From Candidatus Nitronereus thalassa (GTDB lineage: Bacteria > Nitrospirota > Nitrospiria > Nitrospirales > UBA8639): DNA of 64,000 bases. Location: NCBI RefSeq assembly GCF_032191465.1, contig NZ_JAQOUE010000001.1, forward strand, positions 992,001-1,056,000, in the 5' to 3' direction. The notes beneath the pieces are model-generated. The model was given only the letters and a program-made list of their open reading frames with translations. It had not been told where the DNA came from and ran no database searches. The position numbers were made by a program, and so were the translations under genes. This document shows positions 8,590 to 17,976 of this stretch, piece by piece. How positions within the stretch are numbered: the first letter of the stretch is position 1; every line of letters begins with the position of its first letter.

Positions 8590-9484
8590 GATCAGACCTA
8601 CGATAATACACAGTGGCCACGGGACTAGCATCTTCATCACTCGGCCAGGTATGAGGAGATAAACCTTGAGCCGGCGCGATATTCGTCACGGCATTATTTT
8701 CACTCCCTTCCCAATGTTCCTGCCCTAATCCCCAATTAAAATCATTCCGAATACCATCTGCAGGAGCCCAAGCGGTACTGAGCCAAGGTTTGGTTTGCCC
8801 ATCACCAAAGTACTTCTCCCAGGTGAGCACAGAATTTCCTGTTTGTTGTTCAAACCGTTGGCCTGCGCTTTCGGCATCAAATCCTTCTTTCCAATAATCG
8901 ATGTAATTCAGATAGTTCGAAATTGACAAGGACGAGGTGAGGGAAAATTTCGCTTTCAACAGGAGATCAGGATCCAGCTCATGTTCCGTGTAATAACCAT
9001 CATACCCCGCTGAAATTCGATAGCCGACAGACGCTTGTAAAGAAGTATCAAAATTTTGGTTGAAAGTGCCTGCCTGAGTGCTCCCCGCCTCATTCGTCTC
9101 AGCGTTTTTCTCTAGAAGACCTAACTGTGGATCAAGCCGAACCATGCCCCCTTGAACCGTTGCAGGATCAACAGAAATACCAACAGAAAAGCGAAAATTT
9201 TCAGCAGAGTCGGTCTCGGTATAGGGAGGAGGCTCCTTATCCATCAAACTCCATTGAAGCAAATAACCAATTTGCCACTGATCGAAATCAAATTCACCAG
9301 TAGGAGTTGACGGCCTAAACGTACCACTAATTTGAACCCGTGCGGTGGGTTGGTTCTTGGCTTTATCCGCCAACCCAACTTGGCCACCAATGTTCACAGC
9401 CCACCCAATCGAGGGCACGACACACCCAACCAGGAGAGCCATTCCCCCTAGCCAGCCAGGCCATTTTTTTAGATAAGGCACCAT
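8582..9484 (-). CDS. Exported protein, partner of subtilase copy 1
   Basis: The protein has 300 residues. Signal peptide covers about 1-29 (GWLGGMALLVGCVVPSIGWA). The mature part is rich in alternating beta-type strands and aromatic residues (FDFDQWQIGYLLQWSL, ASVGYRISAGYDGYY, SNYLNYIDYW), consistent with a beta-rich envelope protein. The C-terminus has APAQGLSPHTWPS; a similar tail, APAPLNPDDWPQ, ends the partner of the second protease. The family is unknown to me. GGAGG upstream of ATG gives a strong start. It is the first gene of a two-gene unit with the protease at 7183, with which it overlaps by 8 bases; role as substrate, chaperone or anchor of the protease is open. Confidence 0.7.
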   Translation of the reverse strand: MVPYLKKWPGWLGGMALLVGCVVPSIGWAVNIGGQVGLADKAKNQPTARVQISGTFRPSTPTGEFDFDQWQIGYLLQWSLMDKEPPPYTETDSAENFRFSVGISVDPATVQGGMVRLDPQLGLLEKNAETNEAGSTQAGTFNQNFDTSLQASVGYRISAGYDGYYTEHELDPDLLLKAKFSLTSSLSISNYLNYIDYWKEGFDAESAGQRFEQQTGNSVLTWEKYFGDGQTKPWLSTAWAPADGIRNDFNWGLGQEHWEGSENNAVTNIAPAQGLSPHTWPSDEDASPVATVYYRRSDHE

Positions 9485-9784
9485 GGTGATTCCTCCAAGG
9501 TAGATTTGGAGAAGACGGGAGTGTCACCCTCCATGAACATTTTTGTTCGTCGAACGGCAAGAGAGTGGTCAAGGTCTTACTTCGGCAGTTCAATTTTGTC
9601 AAGAATTTCTAGCTAAGGCCTAAGCGCATTCAAGCCCCCCCTGCGAATACCGCATTTGACGTAGAAAACCCCTCAATATTGAACTTCCCCCTCTTTTGGG
9701 GAATTGTGGCCCACGTCTAATTCAGTGTTCAATGAGCCGTTTCAATGTTCATTAAAATCCATTTTGTTATCTTGAAAACGGTTC
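9485..9784. other. Divergent intergenic region
   Basis: These 300 bases separate the minus-strand protease module from the plus-strand ankyrin gene and should hold both promoters. A small hairpin TTCCCC / GGGGAA lies at 9685-9703 without a T-run. I see no gene. Confidence 0.4.
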
Positions 9785-10675
9785 ATGAAACACTTAACAG
9801 GAACCACCGGTACCATCATTAGCATTCTCATTTTGACTGTTGGAGCCTTGTGGCTCCATCTGATTTCGCCACCACCACTCATCTCCCATCCCTCGGCTTT
9901 ACGAGCAGGAGATGTCGAAATCATCAGGCCCTTAATTTTGGCCGGCGTCGACATCAACCACCCGAATTCCAAAGGCGTTACTCCCTTACATGTGGTGGCA
10001 CAGGAAGGGCATGTCGCGGTTGCCCAATTACTTCTCCAGAACGGAGCCAATATCCATGCCCGCTATGATGAGTTATGGACCCCGCTGCATCTTGCCGCGC
10101 AAAACGGACATCTAGAAATGACGACGCTCCTTCTCAATTATGGCGCACAAGTCATTGGGCCCAAGGAAGACTTTACCCCTTTACACTTCGCCGCACAGGA
10201 AGGCCATCTGGAAATCGCCCAACTTCTGCTCACACGCGGGGCAGATATTCGTGCCAGGTACGAGAATGGGTGGACCCCCCTTCATCTTGCCGCACAAGAA
10301 GGGCACACGCAGATGGTAGCCTTGCTACTGCTACAGGAAGCTCCGGTGAATGCGATAAATGCCCAGGGATTTACCCCCCTTCATTCCGCAGCGTTTCAAG
10401 GGAAATTGGACGCCGTGCGGCTACTCCTCACGCACGGCGCAGCATTTGACATGAAGGACCACGAAGGACAAACACCACGTCACCTGGCTCTTGCAAGTGG
10501 GTTTCACGACGTGGCAAGTCTGTTGTTTGAATTTGAAAAAACTGGGAAACTCGCTGATCAGTCGACTGGCGATTCCAAGAAAACTGAAGGCTCCTTACGA
10601 CTACAGCCCGCCGCACCCGACACCATGCCATCGATCGAGTCGGTTCCCAACAATACTTCTTGGGAGCAGGCATAA
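9785..10675 (+). CDS. Membrane-anchored or exported ankyrin-repeat protein
   Basis: The protein has 296 residues. Residues about 9-28 (GTIISILILTVGALWLHLI) form a signal anchor or uncleaved signal. Six to seven ankyrin repeats of 33 residues run from about 37 to 250; the consensus T-P-L-H-x-A-A-x-x-G-H is clear in TPLHLAAQNGH, TPLHFAAQEGH and TPLHLAAQEGH. A low-complexity tail follows. Ankyrin stacks bind other proteins; with the N-terminal segment this one probably works in the periplasm or on the inner membrane surface. It sits between the two protease modules but on the other strand, so a link to them is only suggestive. Confidence 0.85.
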   Translation: MKHLTGTTGTIISILILTVGALWLHLISPPPLISHPSALRAGDVEIIRPLILAGVDINHPNSKGVTPLHVVAQEGHVAVAQLLLQNGANIHARYDELWTPLHLAAQNGHLEMTTLLLNYGAQVIGPKEDFTPLHFAAQEGHLEIAQLLLTRGADIRARYENGWTPLHLAAQEGHTQMVALLLLQEAPVNAINAQGFTPLHSAAFQGKLDAVRLLLTHGAAFDMKDHEGQTPRHLALASGFHDVASLLFEFEKTGKLADQSTGDSKKTEGSLRLQPAAPDTMPSIESVPNNTSWEQA

Positions 10676-10747
10676 AAAATGTCGTGATGTATTTTCCTAA
10701 CGCATAGTGAGTACAAGAGAGGAGAGTTTTCCTGATTCCGGTTTTCG

Positions 10748-10766
10748 GGGTAGGTCCTACCCTTTT
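10748..10766 (+). terminator. Possible terminator after the ankyrin gene
   Basis: GGGTAGGTCCTACCC (10748-10762) is a perfect palindrome that can form a 5-bp stem with a 5-base loop, followed by TTTT. It overlaps the last codons of the convergent gene ending at 10757. Confidence 0.45.
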
Positions 10767-11962
10767 CCTCCCAACACACCTTGTATCTTCTCGCACACAT
10801 ATTCTGAAAATGGTAGCGAACAGGTAAAGCCCGGTGATACCGCATTCAGCACATGCATGGAATGCTGATCTCCCTCGACCACAAAGTCCATTTCTAACTT
10901 CTTTTCCTTGATATCCATCAACTGCGCTCGAATGCCGGGCTTTCCCCACGTGGTGAATTGGCTGGGGTCCATACCGGTCATGAGGTGTGAAGCGAGTCCA
11001 ACCAAATGAGCTCGCGAATATTTCTTTAATTCCTCAACGGCCAAACGTTTGAAATCAAATCCCGAGAAGACAAGTAGCCCCAGTTGCCGGCCAAGAATTT
11101 CCACGCAATCAGCGAGGGAAAAATTTTCCATCCCTTGATACTGCTCCCGCCAAAAAGCCGGGATCGCGGTCGGCCCAATTTTCATATGCCCATCCACCGT
11201 CACGGTCACATGCACACCTAAAAAAGGATTACGCAAGTCCGGGACAGGATAGATATTGGTGCGTACCGCACCGGCGGGTTCATTCGAATACAGATACAAC
11301 CCCTTAAACGGAAGAATCCGATATCGCTCGGAAAAACCAAAGTCTCGCGCCAAGTGATCCGCGAATAACCCTGCCGCGTTTACTAAATATCCTGCTTCAT
11401 ATGAATCCCTAGAGGTCCGTATGGTACGGCCCTTTCTCCCTACATATTGAACGCCCCGATCAATCTGCACACCTTCACGAATCGCATCCTCAGTCATGGC
11501 CTGCATGACTTCCCGCGGATTCACGGTCGAGGTGGTGGGAGAAAATAAGGCACGCTCACAGGTTTTGACACGAGGCTCGATCTTTTTGGCTTCGTCTTCA
11601 GAAATGTGTTCCAGCGTAATTCCGTTAGCTACTCCACGACGAACCAGTTCATCCATTGAGGCATGGTCTTCACGATCCTTAGCTACAACCAACTTTCCAC
11701 ATTTGTGAATAGCGAGATGTTTCTCTTCGCAATATTCCGTTAAGCGTTGATTTCCAATACGGGTAAACTTGGCCTTCAAACTGTCGGGAGAATAATAAAA
11801 CCCCGCATGGAGCACACCACTATTGCGCCCACTGGCATGCAACCCGCACTCCGGTTCCTTTTCCAGGATACGCACAGCAGAATCGGTATACATCTTCTTC
11901 AATTGACGAGCGATACTTATGCCGACCACACCACCACCAATGATTAAAAAATCTGGATTCAT
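10757..11962 (-). CDS. lhgO: L-2-hydroxyglutarate oxidase
   Basis: The protein has 401 residues, the normal family length. The FAD-binding motif DFLIIGGGVVGISIARQL is at residues 4-21, followed by the family segment GLHASGRNSGVLHAGFYYSPDSLKAKF. Near the end is the conserved AVSPGFTCSLPFSEYV. The enzyme oxidises L-2-hydroxyglutarate to 2-oxoglutarate and passes electrons to oxygen or the quinone pool, removing a toxic by-product of central metabolism. It is divergent from the molybdoenzyme gene at 12113 with a 150-base shared promoter region. Confidence 0.92.
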   Translation of the reverse strand: MNPDFLIIGGGVVGISIARQLKKMYTDSAVRILEKEPECGLHASGRNSGVLHAGFYYSPDSLKAKFTRIGNQRLTEYCEEKHLAIHKCGKLVVAKDREDHASMDELVRRGVANGITLEHISEDEAKKIEPRVKTCERALFSPTTSTVNPREVMQAMTEDAIREGVQIDRGVQYVGRKGRTIRTSRDSYEAGYLVNAAGLFADHLARDFGFSERYRILPFKGLYLYSNEPAGAVRTNIYPVPDLRNPFLGVHVTVTVDGHMKIGPTAIPAFWREQYQGMENFSLADCVEILGRQLGLLVFSGFDFKRLAVEELKKYSRAHLVGLASHLMTGMDPSQFTTWGKPGIRAQLMDIKEKKLEMDFVVEGDQHSMHVLNAVSPGFTCSLPFSEYVCEKIQGVLGGKG

Positions 11963-12112
11963 GTCACTTTATGTTCCCAATCTCAAGAAGGTCAAAACCC
12001 TTTGGAAACCGTTCTAGTTTTTCATTCGCCGCAGTATAATGCAGACGAAAGACAGAGTGTAATGTAAATACGTCAACAGAGACTATTCCTCAAACACTTC
12101 TGCACCATTCAT

Positions 12113-13108
12113 ATGCGCACCATTTCAAGAAGAACCCTGATAAAAACTGCTTTGGCTAGTATGGGGCTTGCTACTGTCTACCCCATTCCATTCAGTCATG
12201 CCCAATTATTTGGACTTTTCAAGGGCAAAGGGCATGCAACCCCGGCCATTACCCCGAACGATGAATTTTATGTCACCTCCTACGATCTTACGCCAACCGT
12301 CGCGCTCGACCGATGGACACTCACCATTGGCGGAATGGTCGACAATCCACTCGTACTCTCCTTTGAAGATCTGATGAAAAGACTTCAAACTACTATGATT
12401 TCGACGTTGGAATGTATCGGCAACACCGTTGGCGGGTATTCCATTGGAACCGCCAGATGGGAGGGAGTAAAGATCAATCAAATTCTTGAGGAATCCGGGT
12501 TTAACCCAAAGGCCTTTGATCTCGTGCTCAGAGGGGCTGATGGCTATTCAGATAACTTTCCACTCTCTCGTGCCCTGGAAGAGGACGTGCTCCTTGCCAC
12601 GAAAATGAACGGAGTCCCTTTACCGCCGGATCACGGCTTTCCCGCTCGCGTCATAGTCCCTGGCATCTACGGTATGAAAAACGTCAAATGGCTCACGGGG
12701 CTGGAATTGGTCAATTACGACTACAAAGGCCATTGGCAGCAACAAAGTTGGTCTGATACCGCACTTGTGAAACTTTCCTCACGAATCGATCTTCCCGGTG
12801 ATCGTGAACGTGTTACCACCTCTAAATACAAAATGAAAGGGATTGCATTTAACGGACGCCTAAGAATTCATAAAGTGGAAGTGAGTACCGATGCTGGAAA
12901 CACTTGGCAGGAGGCCAAATTAGAGTCCAAGTTATCACCTCAGACTTGGACCCCTTGGAGTTATGAATGGACCATTCCTCAATCCGGAGAATTCACCATC
13001 ATGGCTAGAGCCACAAATGAACAAGGACTTCAACAGACACTCAATACAAAACCATCTTCCACTGAACGCCTAGAGATTCATGCGATCACCGTCGAAGCCA
13101 AAATCTGA
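12113..13108 (+). CDS. Tat-exported sulfite-oxidase-family molybdoenzyme
   Basis: The protein has 331 residues. The N-terminus has a twin-arginine motif SRRTLIK (residues 5-11) and a hydrophobic stretch to about 30, so it is exported folded to the periplasm. The molybdopterin-binding domain has the single Cys ligand of molybdenum at 101 in TLECIGNTVGG, RGADGYSDNFPL, and the family signature PGIYGMKNVKW. The C-terminal part (about 210-331) is the dimerisation-type beta domain (VEVSTDAGNTW). No haem domain is present, so electrons would leave through a separate cytochrome. Sulfite oxidation is possible; a sulfoxide-reductase role as in MsrP is an alternative. The gene is solitary. Confidence 0.88.
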   Translation: MRTISRRTLIKTALASMGLATVYPIPFSHAQLFGLFKGKGHATPAITPNDEFYVTSYDLTPTVALDRWTLTIGGMVDNPLVLSFEDLMKRLQTTMISTLECIGNTVGGYSIGTARWEGVKINQILEESGFNPKAFDLVLRGADGYSDNFPLSRALEEDVLLATKMNGVPLPPDHGFPARVIVPGIYGMKNVKWLTGLELVNYDYKGHWQQQSWSDTALVKLSSRIDLPGDRERVTTSKYKMKGIAFNGRLRIHKVEVSTDAGNTWQEAKLESKLSPQTWTPWSYEWTIPQSGEFTIMARATNEQGLQQTLNTKPSSTERLEIHAITVEAKI

Positions 13109-13135
13109 AAGTAGATGGAAAATGCAAGCTAGAAT

Positions 13136-14539
13136 CTAGCCAACATCAATGCTACCCTGAGCTTCTTTAGTTTGCTTACCGTCCTTCACGATCAGGCGAA
13201 CACTCCACTCCCCCACATCAGTAAACTCCGAAACGGGAAATTTCCCAACGATACCATCAACCACAGCGTCATCGTCATCAAAGACCGTTTTCCACTCTGT
13301 GGGATTGGCACCCTGGCCCAATTGAATTTCGAATTCATCTAAATCACTTCCAGCGGCAGTCCCCAGCACTTGAATAAACACTTCGTCACCATCCTGAGCC
13401 ACCACGACTTCATCAACCTTGGCCGTCAAAAAATAATCGGGATCGGCTCTCAGGGCCTTGTATGCATTCACCCGTCCTGCGCCAAAATAGTGATCCCACC
13501 CGGGCAACCCAATATCATCCGCGGACTCCAACAACATGCGTTCGACTTGTTCATTCGTGAGATCAGGATTCTTCGCCCAAATAAGCGAGACCACCCCAGA
13601 AACCAACGGCGCGGCAAAGGAAGTGCCTGAGGCCCGCATGAACTGGGCCTGCGGTCCAACGAAACTTTCTCCCGGCTCGTAGTTCTTCGCGCCAAACATC
13701 AGCATAAAGTCGGTCCGTCTGGCACGGAGTGAAAGAATTTCGACCCCAGGGGCGGCAATTTTAATATGAGGTCCCCAATTGGAAAACCCCGCGCGCTCAT
13801 CATGAATATCTATCGCGCCGACAGGCAACACATGGTTCATACTCACCGGGGCGCGATTGACCGTCTCACTTCCTTGATTGCCCGCAGCCACGACAATGAG
13901 CGCCCCTTGTTCGTAGGCATAGTCTACGGCGAACTGCTCGGTCTTCGTCAGATGTTCAGATTCAATACTGATGTTTATGACACGAGCCCCATGATCCACC
14001 GCATACACAATAGCCCGCGCGACATTGAACGCCCGGCCACGGCCAAACACATTCATGATTTTGAGGGGCATGATCTTCACCCCCCAATTAATGCCGGCCA
14101 TCCCGTGGCCATTATTGGCTGCCGCCGCAATCAACCCCGCGACAAACGTCCCATGCCCATCATCATCCCAAGGATTATTGTTGTTATCGACAAAATTCCA
14201 CCCAATGAGATCGTTCACCATCTCATTAGGATCTTCTTTCTCTTTAAAGGGGGAGGGGTTCCGCCAAATTGAATTTTTGTTCAAATCGGGATGAAAATAA
14301 TCCAACCCCGTATCCAACACTGCCACAATAATAGGGGTGCGCTCACCAGTTTCCACGTCCCACGCGGACGTGCCAGACCCTTTTTTGGTAAAGCCGATTT
14401 TACCCAACGCCCATTGATCCCCATACGCCTGGCCCCATGAACCAGATGAAGAAAAGTAGGGGTCATTTTGGGCAAGAACAGAGGTCACTCCAGTAGCCAA
14501 CATCAACAGAATTGCAATGAATAGACCCAATACCTTCAT
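13136..14539 (-). CDS. Secreted subtilisin-like (S8) serine protease, copy 2
   Basis: From ATG 14539 the protein has 467 residues; a GTG one codon earlier is possible. AAAAGGG lies seven bases before the ATG. Signal peptide to about 23 (LFIAILLMLATGVTSVLA). The triad is complete: Asp in VLDTGLDYFHP, His in DDDGHGTFVAG, Ser in ASGTSFAAP, with VAAGN for the oxyanion hole. Like copy 1 it lacks the I9 propeptide and ends in a beta domain closing GSIDVG. Long blocks are identical to copy 1 (for example SMNHVLPVGAIDIHDERA), so the two are recent-looking paralogues. Its ATG overlaps the TGA of the upstream gene (TGATG), so expression should be coupled to it. Confidence 0.9.
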   Translation of the reverse strand: MKVLGLFIAILLMLATGVTSVLAQNDPYFSSSGSWGQAYGDQWALGKIGFTKKGSGTSAWDVETGERTPIIVAVLDTGLDYFHPDLNKNSIWRNPSPFKEKEDPNEMVNDLIGWNFVDNNNNPWDDDGHGTFVAGLIAAAANNGHGMAGINWGVKIMPLKIMNVFGRGRAFNVARAIVYAVDHGARVINISIESEHLTKTEQFAVDYAYEQGALIVVAAGNQGSETVNRAPVSMNHVLPVGAIDIHDERAGFSNWGPHIKIAAPGVEILSLRARRTDFMLMFGAKNYEPGESFVGPQAQFMRASGTSFAAPLVSGVVSLIWAKNPDLTNEQVERMLLESADDIGLPGWDHYFGAGRVNAYKALRADPDYFLTAKVDEVVVAQDGDEVFIQVLGTAAGSDLDEFEIQLGQGANPTEWKTVFDDDDAVVDGIVGKFPVSEFTDVGEWSVRLIVKDGKQTKEAQGSIDVG

Positions 14540-16422
14540 CACCAGGCCCTTTTAATCTTCGTATGCGCAGCAGGCATGGCTGGCCCCTGTGGCCAATCGT
14601 CCGGATTCAATGGTGCTGGCGCTCCACTGATGCCGGCATTCGCTTCTTCATACTGAATGACATTTCCAAACTCCTGCGTAAATGCATCCAACGTGCCTGC
14701 ATTTCCTGCAGGTTGCCAGCCCAGGGTCGTCCCCCAGGGCATTGAAGAATGGGTCCAACCTTTCAGGTCCAATCCTGCTCCCTGGGTATCTTCCGCAATC
14801 CGCCACGGACTCGTTCCGGGATTCAGTCCAAAAATTTTACTGGGATTATCATTGACCACAATGGCCCCGAGATCAATTTGTTGCCGGCCGATAAAATTCA
14901 CAAAGGGAATGTCGACAAGGCCCACGTCATAACCATATCCCACCCCGGCTTCATAACGAAAATCTTCAAGGCCTTGATAAAATTGGCCCTCAATCGACAC
15001 ACCTATTTGGTCCTCGGCCGTCAGTGTAGGAACGCGCCCAATTTCATCTTCAAAGTTGAGATCAAAATCAACCCCAACTCGATCGAAGAATGAATCCCCA
15101 ATTCCGATATAGCGAAGATCCTTCGTGCCTGAACTCCAAGAATTATCTAGAACCGGATTGACCTGCCCAGCTCGACCAAGCTGATCCGCATTTTGGTCGC
15201 TTATATCAAAATCAAAATCCACTCCAATTTTCTCAAAAAAACTATCCTTGAGCGTGATAAATCGCACTTCAATGGTCACCTGTAAATCCTGTAACCTACC
15301 CCCGCCTAACCCCATCCCGACAAACCCGGGCGATTGATCACCAGGGTTCCACTTACTCGTTTCACCTGGCGTGGACTCGGCAAGGAAGGACTCAGGACTA
15401 AAAAATGCGTCATACCACGTTCCCGTATATACCGTGGGCAACCCTGCCTTAGAATCAGCTAACGCCGTTCCAGGTTTTGTTTGGTAGGTACCCTGCAGAG
15501 TCGAGGATTGCGATGTTCTCTGATTCGTGCCAGACGAGGAAGAATCAGACTCCTGCGATCCTGAACCTCCCTGCGAACCACTCCCCTGATTTTCCGGGGT
15601 CCCACCTTGCCCTGGCTGATTGGTGGAGGGAGGAGTCGTCGAACCTCCACCACCCGGAGTCACGGCACCGGTCCCCTGCCCGCCTTGAGCCTGCGCCGCA
15701 CGTTGGCGTTCAAATTCTTCCTTGAGTGCTTTCTTCAATTCCTCTACCCACCAATCCGGCATGCGAAAATATCCCCGTTCCTCAGACTCTCGCATCGTCG
15801 TCCGTAGAAGCGTGGCAATTGATTGATTAAAGGCTGTCACCCAATCTTCATACATGTCCAAGGTATCAGGCGGATGCCGTCGTTCCCGATGAGTCGCATG
15901 CAAGACCTCATGCACCAAGATATCCCAATTCGATTGAGTGACCCCCATAAATTCCCAGGTATCATACCATCGATACTGTTTAAGTTTGTCACAGTCCAAC
16001 ACAATATGCGTGGTGCCTCCGGCCTTCGGCGTCCCATCATCATTAAAGTCCCCATGGGTTTCCCCCCAAGATTGTGTGAACAACTCAGCCTCTGGTTTTT
16101 CCACACCTAATTGATCCGCCTCATACGACCCGTAACAAATAATTCGAAGCGTTTGTCGGCTATTATAAAGGGCCAGGGCGGCAGGATTGGTTCGTCCCAT
16201 TTTTTGCAATCCTTCATTGATCATCCGCTGAATCTCTTCCTCACCATCAGGCGCACCAAGATTTGCCGACACACTCGGCGTAAAATCCACCGTCACCTGG
16301 GCCCATGATAGATTTGGGAGCAAAAGAAACAACGGGAGAAGTAGTCCAAAGAAAATGGGAATCAACCTAAACACTACAGCCCTCTCATAACGATAGGAAT
16401 TGAGTTGTATGTTTATGCTCAT
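14539..16422 (-). CDS. Exported HExxH metalloprotease-like protein with secretin-like region, partner of subtilase copy 2
   Basis: The protein has 627 residues. Signal peptide to about Ala41 (FFGLLLPLFLLLPNLSWA). Domain 1 (about 43-240) holds the zinc-protease motif HEVLH at 171-175; Glu192 or His183 could be the third metal ligand. A Gln/Gly/Ser-rich linker spans about 243-330. Domain 2 has VTIEVRFITLKDSFFEKIGV (382-401), close to the start of secretin beta-domains, and a second DSFFDRVGVDFDLNF copy (443-457); the full secretin signature further on is not seen. The tail APAPLNPDDWPQ resembles the other partner's tail. Function is unknown. It is upstream of and overlaps the protease gene at 13136. 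Confidence 0.7.
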   Translation of the reverse strand: MSINIQLNSYRYERAVVFRLIPIFFGLLLPLFLLLPNLSWAQVTVDFTPSVSANLGAPDGEEEIQRMINEGLQKMGRTNPAALALYNSRQTLRIICYGSYEADQLGVEKPEAELFTQSWGETHGDFNDDGTPKAGGTTHIVLDCDKLKQYRWYDTWEFMGVTQSNWDILVHEVLHATHRERRHPPDTLDMYEDWVTAFNQSIATLLRTTMRESEERGYFRMPDWWVEELKKALKEEFERQRAAQAQGGQGTGAVTPGGGGSTTPPSTNQPGQGGTPENQGSGSQGGSGSQESDSSSSGTNQRTSQSSTLQGTYQTKPGTALADSKAGLPTVYTGTWYDAFFSPESFLAESTPGETSKWNPGDQSPGFVGMGLGGGRLQDLQVTIEVRFITLKDSFFEKIGVDFDFDISDQNADQLGRAGQVNPVLDNSWSSGTKDLRYIGIGDSFFDRVGVDFDLNFEDEIGRVPTLTAEDQIGVSIEGQFYQGLEDFRYEAGVGYGYDVGLVDIPFVNFIGRQQIDLGAIVVNDNPSKIFGLNPGTSPWRIAEDTQGAGLDLKGWTHSSMPWGTTLGWQPAGNAGTLDAFTQEFGNVIQYEEANAGISGAPAPLNPDDWPQGPAMPAAHTKIKRAW

Positions 16423-16701
16423 TGGACAAAAATTTCAACGAAGAAACTATTGCCAAATTTTATTAAAACAACAATAGCACCCATGCCATAAACCATTGGC
16501 AAAAAACCCAACCGTTTTTCACTCCATTTCAAGCAGAACCAGCTAAAACCTTTTCATCAATTTTCCTCAAAATCCTCAAACGAAATCTCTAGCAAGAAAT
16601 TAGATTTTTTCGTGCCCTACGTGTAAGTTATTGCAGGGAATAACAAAGATTAATATGGCTCAGCCTTTTACGAGATCACTTGAGGCAAGGAGCGAAACAT
16701 T

Positions 16702-17466
16702 ATGAAAGGAAAAGTACTCGAAGGCTCTTCTAGGAATTTATTCCTGGGTTTTGTCCTCATAGCGTTGTGTTCTGGATGCGCCTCCTATGTCACACCGGGC
16801 GGAGGTGTCGAGATCGCTCAATTAACCACTTCTCCCGACAGAAATATTAATGAATTAATGGCCATCGAACCAGCAGCCCAATTTCCAGCCAGCATGGTGA
16901 TTGCACGTGTTCAGGCACCAGGGTACAAAAATCATCGAAACGAGAGTTTTGGGGAGGGCCGCTTTAGCGTGGTCACCTCTCATGATGTGGAACAAGAAAC
17001 AGACTACCAACGTATCGCTTCTATGCCCATGGTAAAAACAGCTGGACCGATTAACCGTATGCTACTACCTACACAACTCGACACCATTCAATCACTACGA
17101 ACCGCCGCCGCTCGGTTAAGAGCAGACATTCTTCTCCTGTATACGTTCGACACAACGTTTCATGTCGGCGCACAGCAGTTTCGTCCGTTGAATGTGATTG
17201 CCCTTGGATTCCTAAGCAACAAGGAGGTCACCGTTTCCACAACGGCATCAGCGGCTTTTTTTGATGTGAGAACGGAGTTTCTTTACGGGCTTGCAGAGGC
17301 GACGGCTCGAGAGAGTCAACATTCAAGCATGTGGGGCAGCAGCGACGTTGTCGATGATCTGCGTGTAGCGACCGAAGGCCAAGCTTTTCATTTATTAACT
17401 ACTGAAATTGAAAAAACCTGGAATGGCATCGTACAAACACATGCAACTCATAAAATTAATCAATAA
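16702..17466 (+). CDS. Predicted lipoprotein of unknown function
   Basis: The protein has 254 residues. The N-terminus (NLFLGFVLIALCSGCAS) has a lipobox LCSGC with Cys at about 26, so it is probably a lipid-anchored envelope protein. The mature part has a conserved-looking core (ARLRADILLLYTFDTTF, PLNVIALGFLSNKEVTVSTTASAAFFDVRTEFLYGL) of a type seen in uncharacterised envelope lipoproteins of several phyla. AAGGAG, 11 bases before ATG, supports the start. It is a single gene, and its divergent neighbour is the protease module. Confidence 0.75.
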   Translation: MKGKVLEGSSRNLFLGFVLIALCSGCASYVTPGGGVEIAQLTTSPDRNINELMAIEPAAQFPASMVIARVQAPGYKNHRNESFGEGRFSVVTSHDVEQETDYQRIASMPMVKTAGPINRMLLPTQLDTIQSLRTAAARLRADILLLYTFDTTFHVGAQQFRPLNVIALGFLSNKEVTVSTTASAAFFDVRTEFLYGLAEATARESQHSSMWGSSDVVDDLRVATEGQAFHLLTTEIEKTWNGIVQTHATHKINQ

Positions 17467-17676
17467 CAGTTAATTTTTAAAAAGCCAATTTTTTAAAAAT
17501 CCCGAAAAATGGCCGAATATAGATGCCTGATTTTGTTAGAGATTTAAGTCCTTCATGCTCGTTGTCAAAAAGAAATATTACTGGACATCGTTGAAGTTTT
17601 TTCCAAATAGTATTTCGGTATAAGCTTATCGCTTTTTCCTGTAGCAGGTTGAGGAAGATTTAATAATTTGGAATGT

Positions 17677-17683
17677 AAAGGAG
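17677..17683 (+). promoter_or_regulatory. Shine-Dalgarno AAAGGAG for a TTG start
   Basis: AAAGGAG stands seven bases before TTG 17691 and no ATG or GTG is better placed, so a TTG start is likely for the small protein that follows. Confidence 0.7.
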
Positions 17684-17690
17684 AAAAGGA

Positions 17691-17972
17691 TTGAATATTA
17701 AAGAGGCAGTTAAAATTGCGATTGAGCATGCTCGTGATGTTTTCGAACATGAGAAAATCTCGAATTTGGGTCTTGAAGAGGTTGAGTTCAACGAAAGTCA
17801 AAATGAGTGGCGTATAACTGTTGGATTTTCCAGACCGTGGGATGAAACCAAGGGGGCTCTTGGACCTTTGCTTTTAGGGCAAGGGATGAGCGCGAACCGT
17901 TCGTTTAAAATACTAACGATCAATGATAGGACCGGCAGGATTAAATCAATAAAAAATTACCAAATCAAGTAA
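17691..17972 (+). CDS. Small protein upstream of a PIN nuclease, candidate antitoxin
   Basis: The protein has 93 residues. The start is TTG with a strong Shine-Dalgarno. The chain predicts an N-terminal helix (IKEAVKIAIEHARDVFEHE), then strands (EVEFNESQNEWRITVGFSRPWD) and a C-terminal strand pair (RSFKILTINDRTGRIKSIKNYQIK). It has no signal peptide and no DNA-binding motif that I recognise. Its stop is four bases from the start of the PIN gene, so the two are one operon. Base use is visibly more AT-rich than in neighbouring genes, which suggests transfer. An antitoxin or regulatory role is inferred only from context. Confidence 0.6.
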   Translation: MNIKEAVKIAIEHARDVFEHEKISNLGLEEVEFNESQNEWRITVGFSRPWDETKGALGPLLLGQGMSANRSFKILTINDRTGRIKSIKNYQIK

Positions 17973-17976
17973 TGCC

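Noticed and set aside
13124-13142. Small palindrome GCTAGAATCTAGC between two convergent genes
   Set aside because: The stem is too short and there is no T-run, so I do not call it a terminator.
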